Of a stretch of DNA of 64,000 bases, positions 45,381 through 56,841 are shown piece after piece (position 1 is the stretch's first letter; the number at the start of each line of letters is the position of its first letter). The position numbers were made by a program, and so were the translations under genes. Under the pieces are notes generated by a model. The model was not told where the DNA came from. It saw nothing but the letters and a program-made list of their open reading frames with translations, and did no database searches. The DNA comes from Cycas panzhihuaensis (Eukaryota > Cycadophyta): the NCBI GenBank assembly GCA_023213395.1, contig CM041465.1:24621741-24685740 (forward strand), written 5' to 3'.

Positions 45381-46007
45381 CACTAAAATATTTTTAAAAA
45401 CCCATATACATATAGTTACTTTCCATAAAATATCAAGAAGTTTTAATACCTATTAAAACTATATTTTCTTATTATTTTTTCTATCATCACTTCTCCCTTG
45501 TTTGACAAAAGGATTGCTACATTTATAAGATGATTAGTCCTACATTTATGGCTAATTTGTGCTATTATTATTTTTCCCATAAAAATAACTTCTAAGGAAC
45601 ATGCTTCTATGACATTAAATAAAATCTTACATGTAATATTATTATGGTGTCGCATACACTTTAAAAATGAGTCACTAAAAGCATCTTCTTAATAAAAAAT
45701 CTACCATTTTCTCATTATAAATCTCCTTCTTTTATTAGCTTCAATCATGCCCTTAAAAGACTAAAAAAATACAATAAAATATCCCCAAAAATTTATATAT
45801 AAACTCCTTTTTTTCCCCTTTAAAATACCTTCAAGATGAGCCCTAAAAACTCATCTATAACTCTTCAAAAAGACATTACTAGGTCTCAACATAGGCATAA
45901 TATGGGTTCCAAAAAAAAAAAAGATTAAGACTCATAAAAATAGCTTAAGAAAAAAAAAACTAAAAAGGGGCTCTAAAAAATGTCCTTCTCTATGGATTCA
46001 ACCATGA
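45381..46007 (-). other. Element H presumed leader and gag start
   Basis: AT-rich with several A runs near 45912 and 45950. A minus-strand frame at 45443-45655 (70 codons) shows no family feature. Placed here only because a primer site follows at 46008. Confidence 0.35.
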
Positions 46008-46019
46008 GCTCTAATACCA
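46008..46019 (-). promoter_or_regulatory. Element H primer-binding site (minus)
   Basis: Minus strand TGGTATTAGAGC, one mismatch from the Met-tRNA complement, three bases from the TGTCAG edge of the next LTR. Confidence 0.75.
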
Positions 46020-46022
46020 CAA

Positions 46023-46469
46023 TGTCAGATTTAATCATGAAGTTTTGATGCTAATATATTAGTGAACTAGAATGTGGAAGCAAATGCAGGACACGTCTAT
46101 TTCAGTATTCTTCCTCACATACTTCATTTACAAGATTAAAGGATATAATGTAGAAAATGTAAGCACTTTTTATTAACAAAAGGGAGTTTATAAAATATGG
46201 TTGCAAAATGATACCAAAAGATGTATTGAAGTATGATCTTATAAGAAATCATAATAAATAACAATCTCACTTTACATTTGATAGGTCTTAAATATACAAA
46301 AAAGGATTTTTGCATAAAATACCATTGATGGTGAAAGTAACCTCTAATTCTATTGGTAAACATAAGTAGCCCACATACAAAAGTTAATAGGTAGTACTAA
46401 CTACTAGGTCCCTTGGCCACATGACTTGCAATCAAGTTTTGATGATAATAGATAGTTATATAATAGGTA
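46023..46469 (-). repeat. Chromovirus LTR, possibly shared by elements H and I
   Basis: Plus-strand edges TGTCAG..AGGTA (CA changed to TA), about 447 bp. To its left is a primer site facing left; to its right is a minus-strand polypurine tract (TTTAAGGGAGAA, 46471-46482) and the chromodomain of element I. One LTR would thus serve as 5' LTR of H and 3' LTR of I, as in tandem LTR arrays. No second copy in the window confirms its edges. Confidence 0.5.
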
Positions 46470-46499
46470 TTCTCCCTTAAATATTGAGTCCCCAAAGCT

Positions 46500-46912
46500 A
46501 AGAAGATGTAGATACTGCATAATAAATTTGGCTAATTCCCATCACTTTCTCAGTTTCATAGTCAACCCACTACACTTGATACTCAAAGATAGTCCTATTC
46601 TAGAGGTGATATTATCAATTGGCCAAGATACAGTCTAGTATAATAGTAAAGAGTTACTCTTCATTAAGGAGTAAGAGAATAATTTAGGTAATGATGTCTT
46701 TTCCAAGATGCTTTTTAGGATATCCAATATGAAAATCACTATGGATCTTGGTATTAAGAGAGAGTTCCACAACATACATAACTTCACCAATACACTAGAG
46801 TACCTTATATAAACTATAGTACTAGGGATTAAGCTTATAGATTTTATACTTCTTGAGGGATTATTGATTATATGTTTGGAGGTAGAGATAAAAACTAGGT
46901 CACTAATAGAGA
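46500..46912 (-). pseudogene. Element I integrase tail and chromodomain, broken
   Basis: Minus strand: NTKIHSDFHIGYPKKHLGKD (integrase to chromodomain linker, 46680-46740), then the chromodomain with FEYQV (stop) WVDYETEKVMG near 46540-46600, matching the Y-L-V-x-W-x-x-Y..E-E core. It binds methylated histone tails in intact relatives. Homologous to 4916-5331 and 9302-9720. Confidence 0.75.
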
Positions 46913-46917
46913 AGGAG

Positions 46918-47877
46918 TGATCCTAAAGTATAATGTGATTGGTGAAGGAATTAATTACCAATCTCTTTCCTTGAGATCTTAGAGTGTTAGTGTAAAATTA
47001 CCAATTAATATCAATAAAAGAGTAAGCCCATAAAAGGATATTCTACAACAACTTATATACACTTGCCATTACTCCAAGGGAAGAAGAATAATACTTTTGT
47101 TAAACTAGAAAATTCTCTATTTAATAGTGGATAAAATAACTAGCAAAGAATAGGTAAGTTACAATGAATAAATGATACAATTATACCATAAGGGGCCTCC
47201 AACTTCTCAAGACTCCTTCAATGAAGCTTCCACTCTCCACAATGGATGCTTGAAGTGCCGAATTTTGCCTCCTCTATGGTCTCCAAAAACCTTCTAACTA
47301 CTACCTCAATGCTGCTCCCAAGTTAAGTGTCTTTCACACATAAGAACCAAGTCTCCAACATTATAAATGAGCTCAAGAGAGCTCAATTTATAGAAATAAA
47401 CCCAAAATGCATGTCTAACAAGTGGCATTCATGCAAGTATAGCCACTAACAACTAGAATGCATGTTGTCCAAGTGGCATTCATGCAATTCTAAAAAGTTA
47501 TAGCTTGATAACTAGGGCTAAGAAACTCGAATTAAGCTCAATTTTGGTACACATATAGATATGTATGTCCCCTTTTCTCCCCCAAAATTGTAGCTCATTT
47601 GGATACCATTTTCCCTTATTTTCATTGATTAAAAAATAATATATATTAGATATTTTTCTATTGGTTATGGGATTAAGTTTCTAGAAAACAAGGCTTGAAA
47701 TCTAATCAAATGATATTTTTTGAACCCCATCTTTTGCATATATTTAGTGGGATGTGTCTTCTTCCTTTTTATAAAATTTTATATTAGTTTGACACAATTT
47801 CTCTCTCTTTCCTTAATTTATTCCAATGGCTAGCATTTTTTTCCTCTTGTAGACATATGATAGATCCTCCTAGATTA
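46918..47877 (-). repeat. Element G 3' LTR
   Basis: 960 bp; plus-strand edges TGATCCTAAAG..TAGATTA. It contains an internal direct repeat of about 60 bp (aagtggcattcatgcaa at 47405-47432 and 47467-47494). Confidence 0.92.
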
Positions 47878-47899
47878 TGGCTTCCCTTCCTTGAAAAAC

Positions 47900-48160
47900 T
47901 ACCAACTCCTATTTATCTTAGAATTAAATATAGGGGAAGTGTTGTTTCCCTTGTTGCCTACTAAACCAGTTGGCCTTATTAGGTAACTTTGTTGCTACTC
48001 CAATCCTAAAAGATTCATGTGTCTTATGTCTTATTTTGGTGGATTTTTTCTCCAAGATATAATCCTCCTTAAGAGGCTCCTCACTTTCCAAATACAAGTC
48101 ATCAACTGAAGGTAAAGTGAATTGGTCTTACTCCTCATCTATCATGGAGGGATCAAATAG
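47900..48160 (-). pseudogene. Element G chromodomain-like tail
   Basis: Minus strand reads LPSVDDLYLESEEPLKEDYI, then LEKKSTKIRHKTHESFRIGV, then LPNKANWFSRQQGKQHFPY. This matches the shortened chromodomain that ends many plant gypsy integrases (..I..K..K.R.......W). One stop only. It differs clearly from the classic chromodomain of element I. Confidence 0.7.
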
Positions 48161-49000
48161 TTTTAAATATTTAGTATTTACTATTGAATATATTTGCATA
48201 TAAGGTGGAAGATCAAATTAGAAAGCATTGCCACCTCCTTTTCTCAAAATCTTGAATGGTCTATACCTTATAGTTTTGAGTTTCTTAACTTCTTCTTTTA
48301 ACCTCTCTTTGCTTATGTATAACTAGACCAAATCTCCTTCTTAAAAAGTACATTCTTGCTTATACTTGTCATGTCTTTCCTTATTCTTTTGTTGAGTCCT
48401 TAAAAGTTGATCATATACTCCTTTATGGACTCCCTAGATCTTCTCCAAGTATCTTAAACCTTCTCATACTCCTCCTTCTCTTTGGTGGATCCTTCCTTAG
48501 CTTGTATGGAAAACTCTCAATCAAATAGACTTTGAGGAAAGTATCCTAAACAAACTTCAAAAGGTGTTTTGAGTGTGATGCATACATTACCCTATTAAAT
48601 GCAAATTATAGAAAAGCTAATGATTCATCTGAAGTCTTTGGATGCTTGGAATTATATCCCCTCAATAAATGTACTAATGTTCTATTCACTACTTCAATTT
48701 GTCCATCTATTTGAGGATGAAAACTTGTACTTCTCTTCAATTTGGTATCCATCATCTCCTATAGTATCTTCCAAAATGATGAAAGGAATCGAGTGTCCCA
48801 ATCTAAAATGATAGAAGAAGGCAAACCAAAATTCTTCCATACATGCTCAAAGCATAACTCAACTAGCTCTGTTCTTATGATTATCTTCTTACAAGGTATT
48901 AAACATATCATCTTGATAAACCTATCTATAATAAAAAAGAGATAGTCATGTCCCTTTCAAGTCATGGGAAGTCCCCCTAAGAAATCTATGGAGATACTTT
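48160..49000 (-). pseudogene. Element G integrase core, broken
   Basis: Minus strand pieces in different frames: a DFLGGLPMT-like start just below 49000, DRFIKMICLIPCKK near 48920, then [16 protein letters not shown] near 48620-48660, and the linker DLVIHKQREVK near 48290. Several one-base shifts. Catalytic residues cannot all be confirmed. Confidence 0.75.
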
Positions 49001-49001
49001 C

Positions 49002-49445
49002 TTAAGGCCTAGTGGGAATAGGTAGTGGTGTATACAATCCTAATTTTCTAGAAGAAGGCTTAGAAGTATTACACATTACATATCCTTTTACATATTTTCT
49101 TACATCATTTTGCATCTTTGGCCATACAACATATCTTCTCCAGTTTGTAAAAGTTTTCTCTATACCAAAGTGACTGGCTACTTTAGAAGTATGGGCTTCT
49201 CTAAGCCACTTGATCTTGTCTCCTTTTGATGGAACATAGAGATGCTCCCCTTTGAAACATAGACCATCCTTCCAAACAAGCTGGGAAGGTCTTCCTTTTG
49301 CTAGGTTCTCCAATTCTTCCTTCAAGGCTTCATCTTCATGGTATAATTCTTTGTACTCTTCATGATACATTGGTTCCACCTGCAAATTCATAAGATAACT
49401 ACAAACAAAAGTAGAAGAAGTGGAATAAGGTGGTCTAGATAACAT
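49002..49445 (-). pseudogene. Element G RNase H to integrase zinc region
   Basis: 147 open codons on the minus strand. Contains WLREAHTSKVASHFGIEKTF with the two His of the integrase zinc region and GYVMCNTSKPSSRK, where the first Cys of the C-x2-C pair is Tyr. Ends toward LGLYTPLPIPTRP, the typical linker to the integrase core. Confidence 0.85.
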
Positions 49446-50148
49446 ATCAGAAATTTTGTTAGTAGATCCATTTTTATACTTAATTATAATATTAAATTAT
49501 TATAAATAACCCATCTGTTTCATGTGTCTTTCTTATTGTAATTTACTTTGGGTTTGTAAAAACTGAAGAGGCTTATGATCAGTATGAATTACAACCTCTT
49601 TTCTATGTAAGTAGGACCTCCAATGCTTGCATGCTTGATGTAGTCTGAATATTTCTCGATTATATGTTGGATATTTTTTCACTTGAGGGGTGAAGACTTT
49701 TGAATAGTAAGTAATAGGCTTCCATCTTAAATAAGGACACCTCCCTTCGTATTTCCACTTGCATCAGTTTCTACTTTAAAAGGCCTTTCCAAATTTGGCA
49801 TTGCTAGAACTGGTGCTTCATAAATTTTCTTCTTTAAAAGAAGAAAAGATTCTTCCTCCTTGGAACCCCAAGTAAACTTTTTACTAAATTTTTTCAATCC
49901 ATGTAGAGGTGCTACAACTTATGAGAAATGAAGAATAAACTTTCTCAAGTATTGACAAGCTCCTAAAAAACTTCTCACCTCTTTGGTATTTGTTGGCTTA
50001 GGCCATTTGAGAATGGCTTGAGTCTTGAGTGGATCGATGCTCAACTTTCTTCCTCCAACCATGAAGCCTATGAAGACTAAGTTCTCCTTGCAAAATTCAC
50101 ACTTCTTCACATTAAGCTTCAAATGATGCTTAGCTAAAGTCTTCAAAA
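49446..50148 (-). pseudogene. Element G RNase H and end of reverse transcriptase, broken
   Basis: 49919-50146 reads LNVKKCEFCKENLVFIGFMV and AILKWPKPTNTKEVRSFLGA, the conserved end of gypsy reverse transcriptase. Around 49750-49800 FKVETDASGNTKGGVL starts RNase H with its Asp. Beyond 49700 the frame is lost in stops. Confidence 0.82.
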
Positions 50149-50149
50149 C

Positions 50150-50764
50150 TTATTCTATGTGTTGCAAATATTCCTCCCATGTGTTGCTAAAAATTAGAAT
50201 GTCATCAAAATAGACAATAAAAAAATTATACAAGTAAGGCCTTAACACTTTATTCATTAGCCTCATGAATGTTGCATGATCATTACACAATCTAAAAGGC
50301 ATAACCATCCAGTCAAAGAGTCCTTGCTTTGTTTTAAAGGCCATATTCCATATGTCCTCCTCTTTGACCCTAACTTGGTGATAACCACTTTTCAAATCCA
50401 ACTTAGTAAAATAATAAGCATGTTGAATTTGATCAAGTAAATCATCTATGTGAGGAAAGGGGTAGAGATTTTTAATTATGATTTTATTCAAAGCATGAAA
50501 GTCTACACACATTCTCCATCCTCCATCCTTCTTAGGCACCAAGATAGTTGGTGACCCATAAGGTGAATATGAAGGTCTTATAACCCCTTGATCAAGTAAC
50601 TCCTTAACTTGCCTCTTTATCTCATTATTCTCTACAATGGAGTGCCTATACAGAGCAACATTAGGTAATGATGCATATCCTACAAGATTGATTTTATTCT
50701 TTATCTTTCTCTTTGGCGGTAGCCCATCAAGATGTTGAAATAGAATGTCATACCTTGTCTTCAA
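50150..50764 (-). pseudogene. Element G reverse transcriptase (204 open codons)
   Basis: The longest intact polymerase piece in the window. Blocks: QVKELLDQGVIRPSYSPYGS, PKKDGGWRMCVDFHALNKI, YYFTKLDLKSGYHQVRVKEE (first Asp), GLFDWMVMPFRLCNDHATFM and FIVYFDDILIFSNTWEEYL (FDD box intact). It ends at a stop after EEYLQHIE; the next frame (50146) continues the domain, so only one stop separates them. Confidence 0.93.
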
Positions 50765-51016
50765 CTCCTCAATTTATTACATTTGTTTAGGTGATATAAG
50801 AAGAGTATAAGTAGAAGGAACTCCTTCATCTCTTAGCTCTTATTTGCTCCTTACCATTAAGATAATAAATTTTCCATATGAATTGATCATCTTTTTTGCT
50901 TGAGTGGTTGAAATTAATGTCATCTTATCTAAATGATTCTTTGTAGCCTTTATGATGAAGCCCTTGTTATCCTTCATCAACCGATACTTTCTCTCCATTC
51001 GATAGAAAAGTGCATC

Positions 51017-51223
51017 TCAATCCCACAAGTAGGGACTCCCAAGTACAACATGGCATACATCTAATGATACCACATCACATATCACTTCATCAACAAAAGT
51101 ATTAGTAATAGAAAATTTAAGTGTACATTGCTTTGATATTTGCATTTCTACATCTTTATGGATCCAACCAAGAGGATATAGGTGAAGGTGAGGAATAGTT
51201 ACCAACCCAAGGCTCTTTACCAA
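51017..51223 (-). pseudogene. Element G protease C-terminal half
   Basis: 68 codons with FVDEVICDVVSLDVCHVVLG and SPYLWD, the L-G-x-P-W end of the RVP_2-type gypsy protease. The catalytic D-S/T-G lies upstream at about 51240-51270 (GSQTNLIS-like) and is damaged by stops. Confidence 0.75.
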
Positions 51224-51549
51224 ATTTTTTGAGATCAGATTTGTTTGGCTCCCTGGATCTATAATGGCACCAATAACATTATTTCCTACTCAAAGCTTCA
51301 AGTGAAATAATTCCTCCCTTGTAGTATCATCTCCATAATTTGTAAGTAGAGTAAAACCTTCTCTTCTTCTCCTTCACTTTGAAGCTCCACCTTAGAAAGT
51401 AGTGCTTTTCCTTTTTCATTATTTATTGATTCCATGTCCTTAATATGCTTTGGCTTTAGATCTAGATATAACTTCTAACACTTTGCTGCAACATGACCAC
51501 TAATATCACAATGATCACAATAGTTAGAACTTTGAAAAAATTAATTATT

Positions 51550-52470
51550 TTCTACTTTCCTTCTTGCCTTTTAGATGAGTGTAACTTAGGATGCTTTTCA
51601 TGCTTATTAGAAGTAAAAGTAGAATCTTTAGATATGAATGTAGGTTTCTTGCTTTTATTTTCTATTGCAATAGCCATTTTACTTGCTTCTCTAATAGATT
51701 GAACCTTAAAAAGCCTTAGCTCCTTCCTTATGTATTCATGTAATCCTCCAATGAATTTCATAAGAGTGTTATGTTCATCCATATTAATACCAGGTAACAT
51801 GCCATGCTTGAAAAATAAAAAAGTATAATCTTGGACACATACACCTCTCCCTTGGTGTAAATATTACCAAGTGACCCATTGGCCTTCCTCATGACCTATG
51901 GGGTAGTATTACTTATTTATTACTTTCTTAAAATCCATCAAAGAAAAAGAAGATACATTATGAGTCCTCAAATATGCATTCCACAATGTCAATACATGCT
52001 TGCATAACTTGAGCCTAGAAAATGAAAGATTTTGAGCAATAATATAGGCATAAATTATGAAGTAGGTTTCAAGTTGATCTAACCAATGGTCCAACTTATC
52101 AGCATTTACCTCTCCATCATAAGTTAGAATGTCCAACTTTACCTTCACCTTGAAGAATTAATGAGATTAAGTACCCTTGCTTTCTTTAAGTGAGTGCTTT
52201 AAGGTCTCCTCCTCTTCTTCTTCATGGTTGTGGTCATCTATGGATCCTCCTTCAACTTCCTTCTCTTTGCCTTTTCCCTTGACTAGAGGTAGAAGTTGGG
52301 TCATCCTTTGTATTAAGACTTCTACGTTCTTCTCAAGCTTCTCGAATATGATTTCTCCATCTTCTTTTTCAATCATGGTGACTGAATTCTTTATTTGTCT
52401 TATTGGTGATTGCAATATAAGAAAAGCTTCTTCTTTCTCTTGATATGCTTTCCTTATTTGTACCATTCAA
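51550..52470 (-). pseudogene. Element G Gag, three frames
   Basis: 52167-52466 is a charged N-terminus rich in Glu/Lys. 51909-52148 has VKLDILTYDGEVNADKLDHW and LDQLETYF, the gypsy Gag start (..F.G..d...W...me.yf). 51552-51800 has HNTLMKFIGGLHEYIRKELR, the F-x-x-G-L-x..i block. Stops and shifts separate the three parts; a knuckle near 51480-51520 (C..C..H) is only partly readable. Confidence 0.83.
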
Positions 52471-52491
52471 GTCCCTACAATAAGATCACAT

Positions 52492-52503
52492 GCTCTGATA
52501 CCA
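52492..52503 (-). promoter_or_regulatory. Element G primer-binding site
   Basis: Minus strand TGGTATCAGAGC, exact Met-tRNA complement; six bases separate it from the assigned LTR edge. Confidence 0.88.
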
Positions 52504-52509
52504 AAAATA

Positions 52510-53467
52510 TGATCCCAAAGTAGAGTGTCATTGGTGAAGGAATCAATTACCAATCTCTTTCTTTGAGATCCTAGGGTGTTAATATAAAATTTCTAATTAA
52601 AATTAATAAAAGAGTGAGGCCATAAAAGGATATTCTATACCAACTTATAGACACTTTCTATAACTCTAAGGGAAGAAGAATAATACTTTTGTTAAACTAG
52701 AAAAACCTCCATTTAATGGTGGAGAAAATAACTAGCAAAGAATAAGAAAATTACAATGAATAAATGATATAATTTTACCATAAGGGGCCTTCAATTTCCT
52801 AAGACTCCTTCAATTAAGCTCCCACTCTCCATAATGGATGCTTGAAGTGTCAAATTTTGCCTCCTCTATGGTCTCCAAAAACCTTCTAATTATTGCCTTA
52901 ATGTTGCTCTCTGGTCAAGTGTCTTTCACACATAAGAACCAAATCTCTAGCATCATAAATAAGCTGAAGAGGACTCAATTTATAGAAAGAAACCCAAAAT
53001 CCATATTCAACAAGTGGCATTCATATAAGTACAACCATAACAACTAGAATGCATGTTGTTCAAATAGAATTCATGCAATTCCAAAAAGTTGTGGCTTGGT
53101 AACTAGGGTTAACAAACTCTAATTAAGCCCAAATTTGGTACACACATAGATACATAGGTCTCCTTTACCCCCTAAAAGGTTTACATCATTTGGATATCAT
53201 TTTTCCTTATTTTTATTGATTTAAAAATAATATGTGTTGGCTATTTTTCTGTTAGCTATGGGATTTATTTTTTGAAAAACAAGGCTTGCAATCTAATCAA
53301 GTGATACCTTTTGAACCCCACCTTTGTAAACATGTAGTGGGATGTGTCTTCTTCCTTTACATAAAAGTTCATATCATTTTGACACCATTTGGCCCTATTT
53401 CTTTTATTTATTCTAATGCCTAGTATTTTCTACCTCCTATAGACATATGGTAGATCCTCCTAGATTA
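52510..53467 (-). repeat. Element G 5' LTR
   Basis: 958 bp; plus-strand edges TGATCCCAAAG..TAGATTA, followed by AGGAG. Confidence 0.92.
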
Positions 53468-53472
53468 AGGAG

Positions 53473-54500
53473 TAATTAGGATGATGATGGTTATCAAGTT
53501 ATTTCATATGATTCTATGTGGTGGCTAGGTTTTGCTTGAGGGTGTTTAATATATGGTCTATGTCTTAGAGTTTTTGATAGACCATAACCATTTAAGGGTT
53601 GGTTGTTAGAGTGTGATGGGATGTAGGCAATAACCATAAAGAGCTATGAATGGAGACAAACCTATAGCTAAGTGATGAGATAAACTATAGTAGCACTCTA
53701 CAAGGTCTAACCAAGAATTCCATTCATCCTAATGTTTAGAAGTAAAGTAATGAAAGTATATTTTTGGAGTTTTATTAAGAAATTTTGACTAACCATTAGT
53801 TTGTAGGTTGTAGGATGAGCTCATATTGAATGAAGTCCCTAATACATGAAAGAGTTCCTACTAAAATGAACTAGTAAATTTTAGTTCTCATTCATAAACT
53901 ATTATCGATGGGAACCCATGAAGATAGAATCTAAACTAGATGTAAAGGTTAGTAAGGTGAGATACTTTATATAATATATGAATAAGTAAGAAATGGATAT
54001 ACTTAGTCTATTATTAATTACCAAAATAGATTCATATCCAACAAATGCTAGGAGGCCTCTAAGGAAGGTCATTATGATATCTTACTATTTACCTTAAGGA
54101 ATGTGAAAGGATTAAAGGAGGCCCAATTGAGCCTTAGTATATATCTTGTTTCATTGATATATGTCACTCTTATAGATAAATGTAAGGATGGAAGATTTCA
54201 TATACAATTAGCAAAAAAAATATCGAATACAAAGATAGGTTTTATCAAACCCTAATTGGCCTTGTAATGGGTTAGAGTAACAGTTAGGTAAGATTTGAGC
54301 AATGAAGGGAGATGTAGGATGGACAAAGATATGATCCCTATATAAGAGGTGATTATTATATATGTACCAATCTTTTTTACTATGGACTTTATTGGTCCAT
54401 TAGGCAAAATCAGGTTAGGCTTGGTCATTAATGGCTAGTTTTTATAATCACATTGGTTGTGGCTTAGAGATTATAGGTATAATACATTTTGGTAAGGTTA
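53473..54500 (-). pseudogene. Element I integrase core, heavily decayed
   Basis: Placed by position (between RNase H and integrase tail) and by its similarity to 41780-42036 and 45209-45380. No catalytic block can be read with confidence. Confidence 0.5.
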
Positions 54501-54559
54501 TAAGATCAAGAGGAAGGTAATAGAGGGGTGTGTCTATGACCACATCATCTTTCTCTCTC

Positions 54560-54860
54560 TTATAGATGATAATAAAATTGAATACTTTAAGGTAATCAAT
54601 CCACTTAGCCTACTCATTAGATAAAACTAGTTAGTCTAGAAGGTGGTGAATACTATGATGGTTTGTTAGAATAGTGAATTTTAAACCAAGTAGATATTGG
54701 TTTAATTTGTTTATAGCATGTAAGATAACCTTTATTTCCTTATAATATTTTACAACCAACATTCATGATCTTTGAGCTTTTGGATTTTAAATATAATTGG
54801 ATAGAAGTTTTATATGAGCACAACACCCAAGCCAAATCTAGATGTATTGTATTCTAGTTA
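54560..54860 (-). pseudogene. Element I RNase H, broken
   Basis: Minus strand shows VKYYKEIKVILHAINKLNQY, LLGLKFTILTNHHSIHHLL and then AKWIDYL, matching the conserved E..a...l..wr.YLlG..f.i.TDH.sl.yl block of gypsy RNase H (Asp of T-D-H is Asn here). Confidence 0.78.
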
Positions 54861-54959
54861 GAAAGGTTAGTAGAAATTAGGGATGGAAAGTACTAAAGTG
54901 GTTATCATCATCACTTTAAAATAAATAAAGTTACCATCTATAACTAGATACCATTTAAA

Positions 54960-55800
54960 TGAGTTCTTTTGGAGTAGATTACTTAATGCATCCATAATGG
55001 AAGCATATTTTTTAACGAATCATTAGTAGAATTCTATGAGCCCTAAGAAAGCACATGATTTACTGAGATTATTGGGACTTGGTCAAGTAATAATGACTGA
55101 AATTTTATTAGCATCAACTCAAATACCCTCTAAAGAAATGATGTGGACTAGATACTATAATTTAGATTTACCTAATTTATACTTTGAGAGCTTACTATAT
55201 AATCAATGTTGGTTAATAACTTGAAGAATAATTTTTAAATGTTGGATACAAAGAGACCTACTAGTATTATAAATATGTATGTTATCAAAGAAAATAATAA
55301 CAAAATTTTTAAGGTATAGGGAAAAAACTTTATTCATTAAAGATTGAAATGTGGTAAGATAATTACTTAGATTAAAGGACCTGATTTAGAACTTAAAATG
55401 GCCATGATGCATCTGGAAGGCTATCTTATATCAATTCTTGAGGGTAATAGGGATTTGGTAATAGTCTGATTGAAGGTCTAATTTAGAGAATGTGGCAAAA
55501 TAATGGATTTCATTTAGCATAACATAGATACTCATGGTTAGGAATTTATTGTTTATGGTGACCTTATTAAGTTCTTAGCAATCAACATAGAACCAAAAGA
55601 ATACATCCTTATTATGGATAAGGATAATATATGCAACATAGGGGATTTTGTTGGGTTGTATAATCCCCATTTCTATTAGCTCATTAGTAACTTTTTTTAT
55701 TTTTATTTTTTTAAAGTAATAATTCTAGTAGGTATTAGGACGAATTAGATCATAAGGGGTTTTGGGTTCAATGGTGTAGTAACAACCATGATTTGGAGGG
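54960..55800 (-). pseudogene. Element I reverse transcriptase, broken
   Basis: Minus strand blocks in order from right: MGIIQPNKIPYVAYIILIHN near 55640-55700, ELNKVT, HYFATFSKLDLQSDYYQI near 55455-55510 (first Asp kept), LTTFQSLMNKVFSLYLKNF near 55310-55365, IIFFDNIHIYN near 55275-55305 (second Asp of the FFDD box is Asn), and SKSCAFLGLIEFY near 55030-55070. Confidence 0.85.
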
Positions 55801-56199
55801 GGGATAGCTAGAAGGATGATAAAGATATACTAGTACTTTGTGAGGATGTGTTAGATGTTTAGGTGGATGTTAGTGTTAGCTTGTATATTATTAATATGCA
55901 CTATATATCCAACACTACTATTTAATTATTTGTACATTTGATTTAGAAAGATAAGTTAATTTAGGAAATATTAAACATTGTGAAGTTTATATATCTATCC
56001 CATATTATCCTTGAATAGTATAAACAAATTACTAGGAGAGCTATTAGTGTTATAAGTTCTAAGAATTTGGATACATTAAACCCTAAGGAAAATGTTTGAC
56101 CCTTTAATGGATAAGACATAGAAATCTAAGACTAAATGGTAGGTGGCAATCTATATGTATAAATTCTTTATTATTCTTGTATAATGAAGAGTGTGATAT

Positions 56200-56345
56200 C
56201 ATGGTAGAGAGAAAGTGTATCCTATTTTAGATATAACATATAGGTTAAGTTGCCTACCTAGGGATATATCGATAAAGTTAAGTGATGCATCATTATCAAT
56301 CAAAATAATAATGTGTTTTTTTTAAAGGGTACCTTTAACATGTAG
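56200..56345 (-). pseudogene. Element I protease active-site region
   Basis: Minus strand reads HIIILIDNDASLNFIDISL, in place of the usual L-I-D-S-G-A-S-x-N-F-I. The catalytic Asp is kept but the Gly is Asp. No further domain to 56529. Confidence 0.68.
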
Positions 56346-56529
56346 TGGTTCAATACAAAAGATAAAAGAGATAGCATGCATAGACACTTCTAGCTCAAGG
56401 GTTGAGGATAGCTCTAAGTATAGTTCTTCCTCAAGTTTATAGGTGGAGTTAGAATATTTTTTAAAGGACAATTGATGATCAATGGTAAATACCATACACT
56501 TAACTTTATAAACTCTACTATTATTGAGG

Positions 56530-56827
56530 TGAAAAGGGTTAATGGCATAAGGTCATTACATTAGTTGATTATTTCGAAAAAGGGTCTTAAGTGAACTTTA
56601 AAGTAAATCACTTAAGTGAAATGCACTTTCATGTGCATTATGTGTAATTTCATTTCACCTAACCCAAATGCTCCCTCTCTCAATATAAAAGTAAAGCTCA
56701 ATGGAGGAGATTCATTCTTTACCTCCCCATTTTGTGAGAGCTACTTTCTTTCTCTCAAGTCTCTCTTGCTCCCATGTTTGCCTTTGTGTTTAGTGCATGG
56801 AGATGAAGGATAGATCCACTCTTTTCA
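56530..56827 (+). repeat. Element J 5' LTR
   Basis: 298 bp, TGAAAAGGGTTAATGG..CTTTTCA. Contains an inverted repeat around the phrases cacttaagtgaa and ttaagtgaac near 56590-56625 and caatataaaagt at 56681, a plausible TATA region. Confidence 0.93.
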
Positions 56828-56829
56828 TG

Positions 56830-56841
56830 TGGTATCAGAGC
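56830..56841 (+). promoter_or_regulatory. Element J primer-binding site
   Basis: TGGTATCAGAGC, exact Met-tRNA complement, two bases after the LTR. Confidence 0.93.

Larger units (their letters stand above)
41780..46022 (-). mobile_element. Element H: deleted chromovirus (minus), interrupted by element F
   Basis: 41780-42036 and 45209 to about 45380 resemble 53473-53790 of element I (minus-strand integrase of a chromovirus), for example ttgcttaagggtgttgagaatatggtctat against ttgcttgagggtgtttaatatatggtctat. At 46008-46019 there is a minus-strand primer site, so 45400-46007 should be the 5' leader and gag start. Protease to RNase H are absent between, so the copy has a large internal deletion. 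Element F inserted in it with target GGGTA. Confidence 0.55.
46918..53467 (-). mobile_element. Element G: full-length chromodomain Ty3/gypsy
   Basis: 6550 bp, LTRs of 960 bp (46918-47877) and 958 bp (52510-53467), target duplication AGGAG (46913-46917 and 53468-53472), Met-tRNA primer site. Minus-strand order: Gag, protease, reverse transcriptase, RNase H, integrase, chromodomain-like tail. The terminal CA on one side is TA. Inserted in element I. Confidence 0.93.
46470..56529 (-). mobile_element. Element I: degenerate chromovirus (Ty3/gypsy), interrupted by element G and cut by J
   Basis: Minus-strand pol in two pieces, 46470-46912 (integrase tail, chromodomain) and 53473-56529 (protease to integrase). 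Element G lies between them with target AGGAG. At 56530 element J begins, so Gag and the 5' LTR of I are not in the window. Reading is broken by very many stops and shifts; it is among the oldest material here. Confidence 0.8.

Noticed and set aside
52177-52443. Plus-strand Ser-rich frame of 88 codons
   Set aside because: Antisense to the Glu/Lys-rich N-terminus of element G Gag, which has the supported frame.
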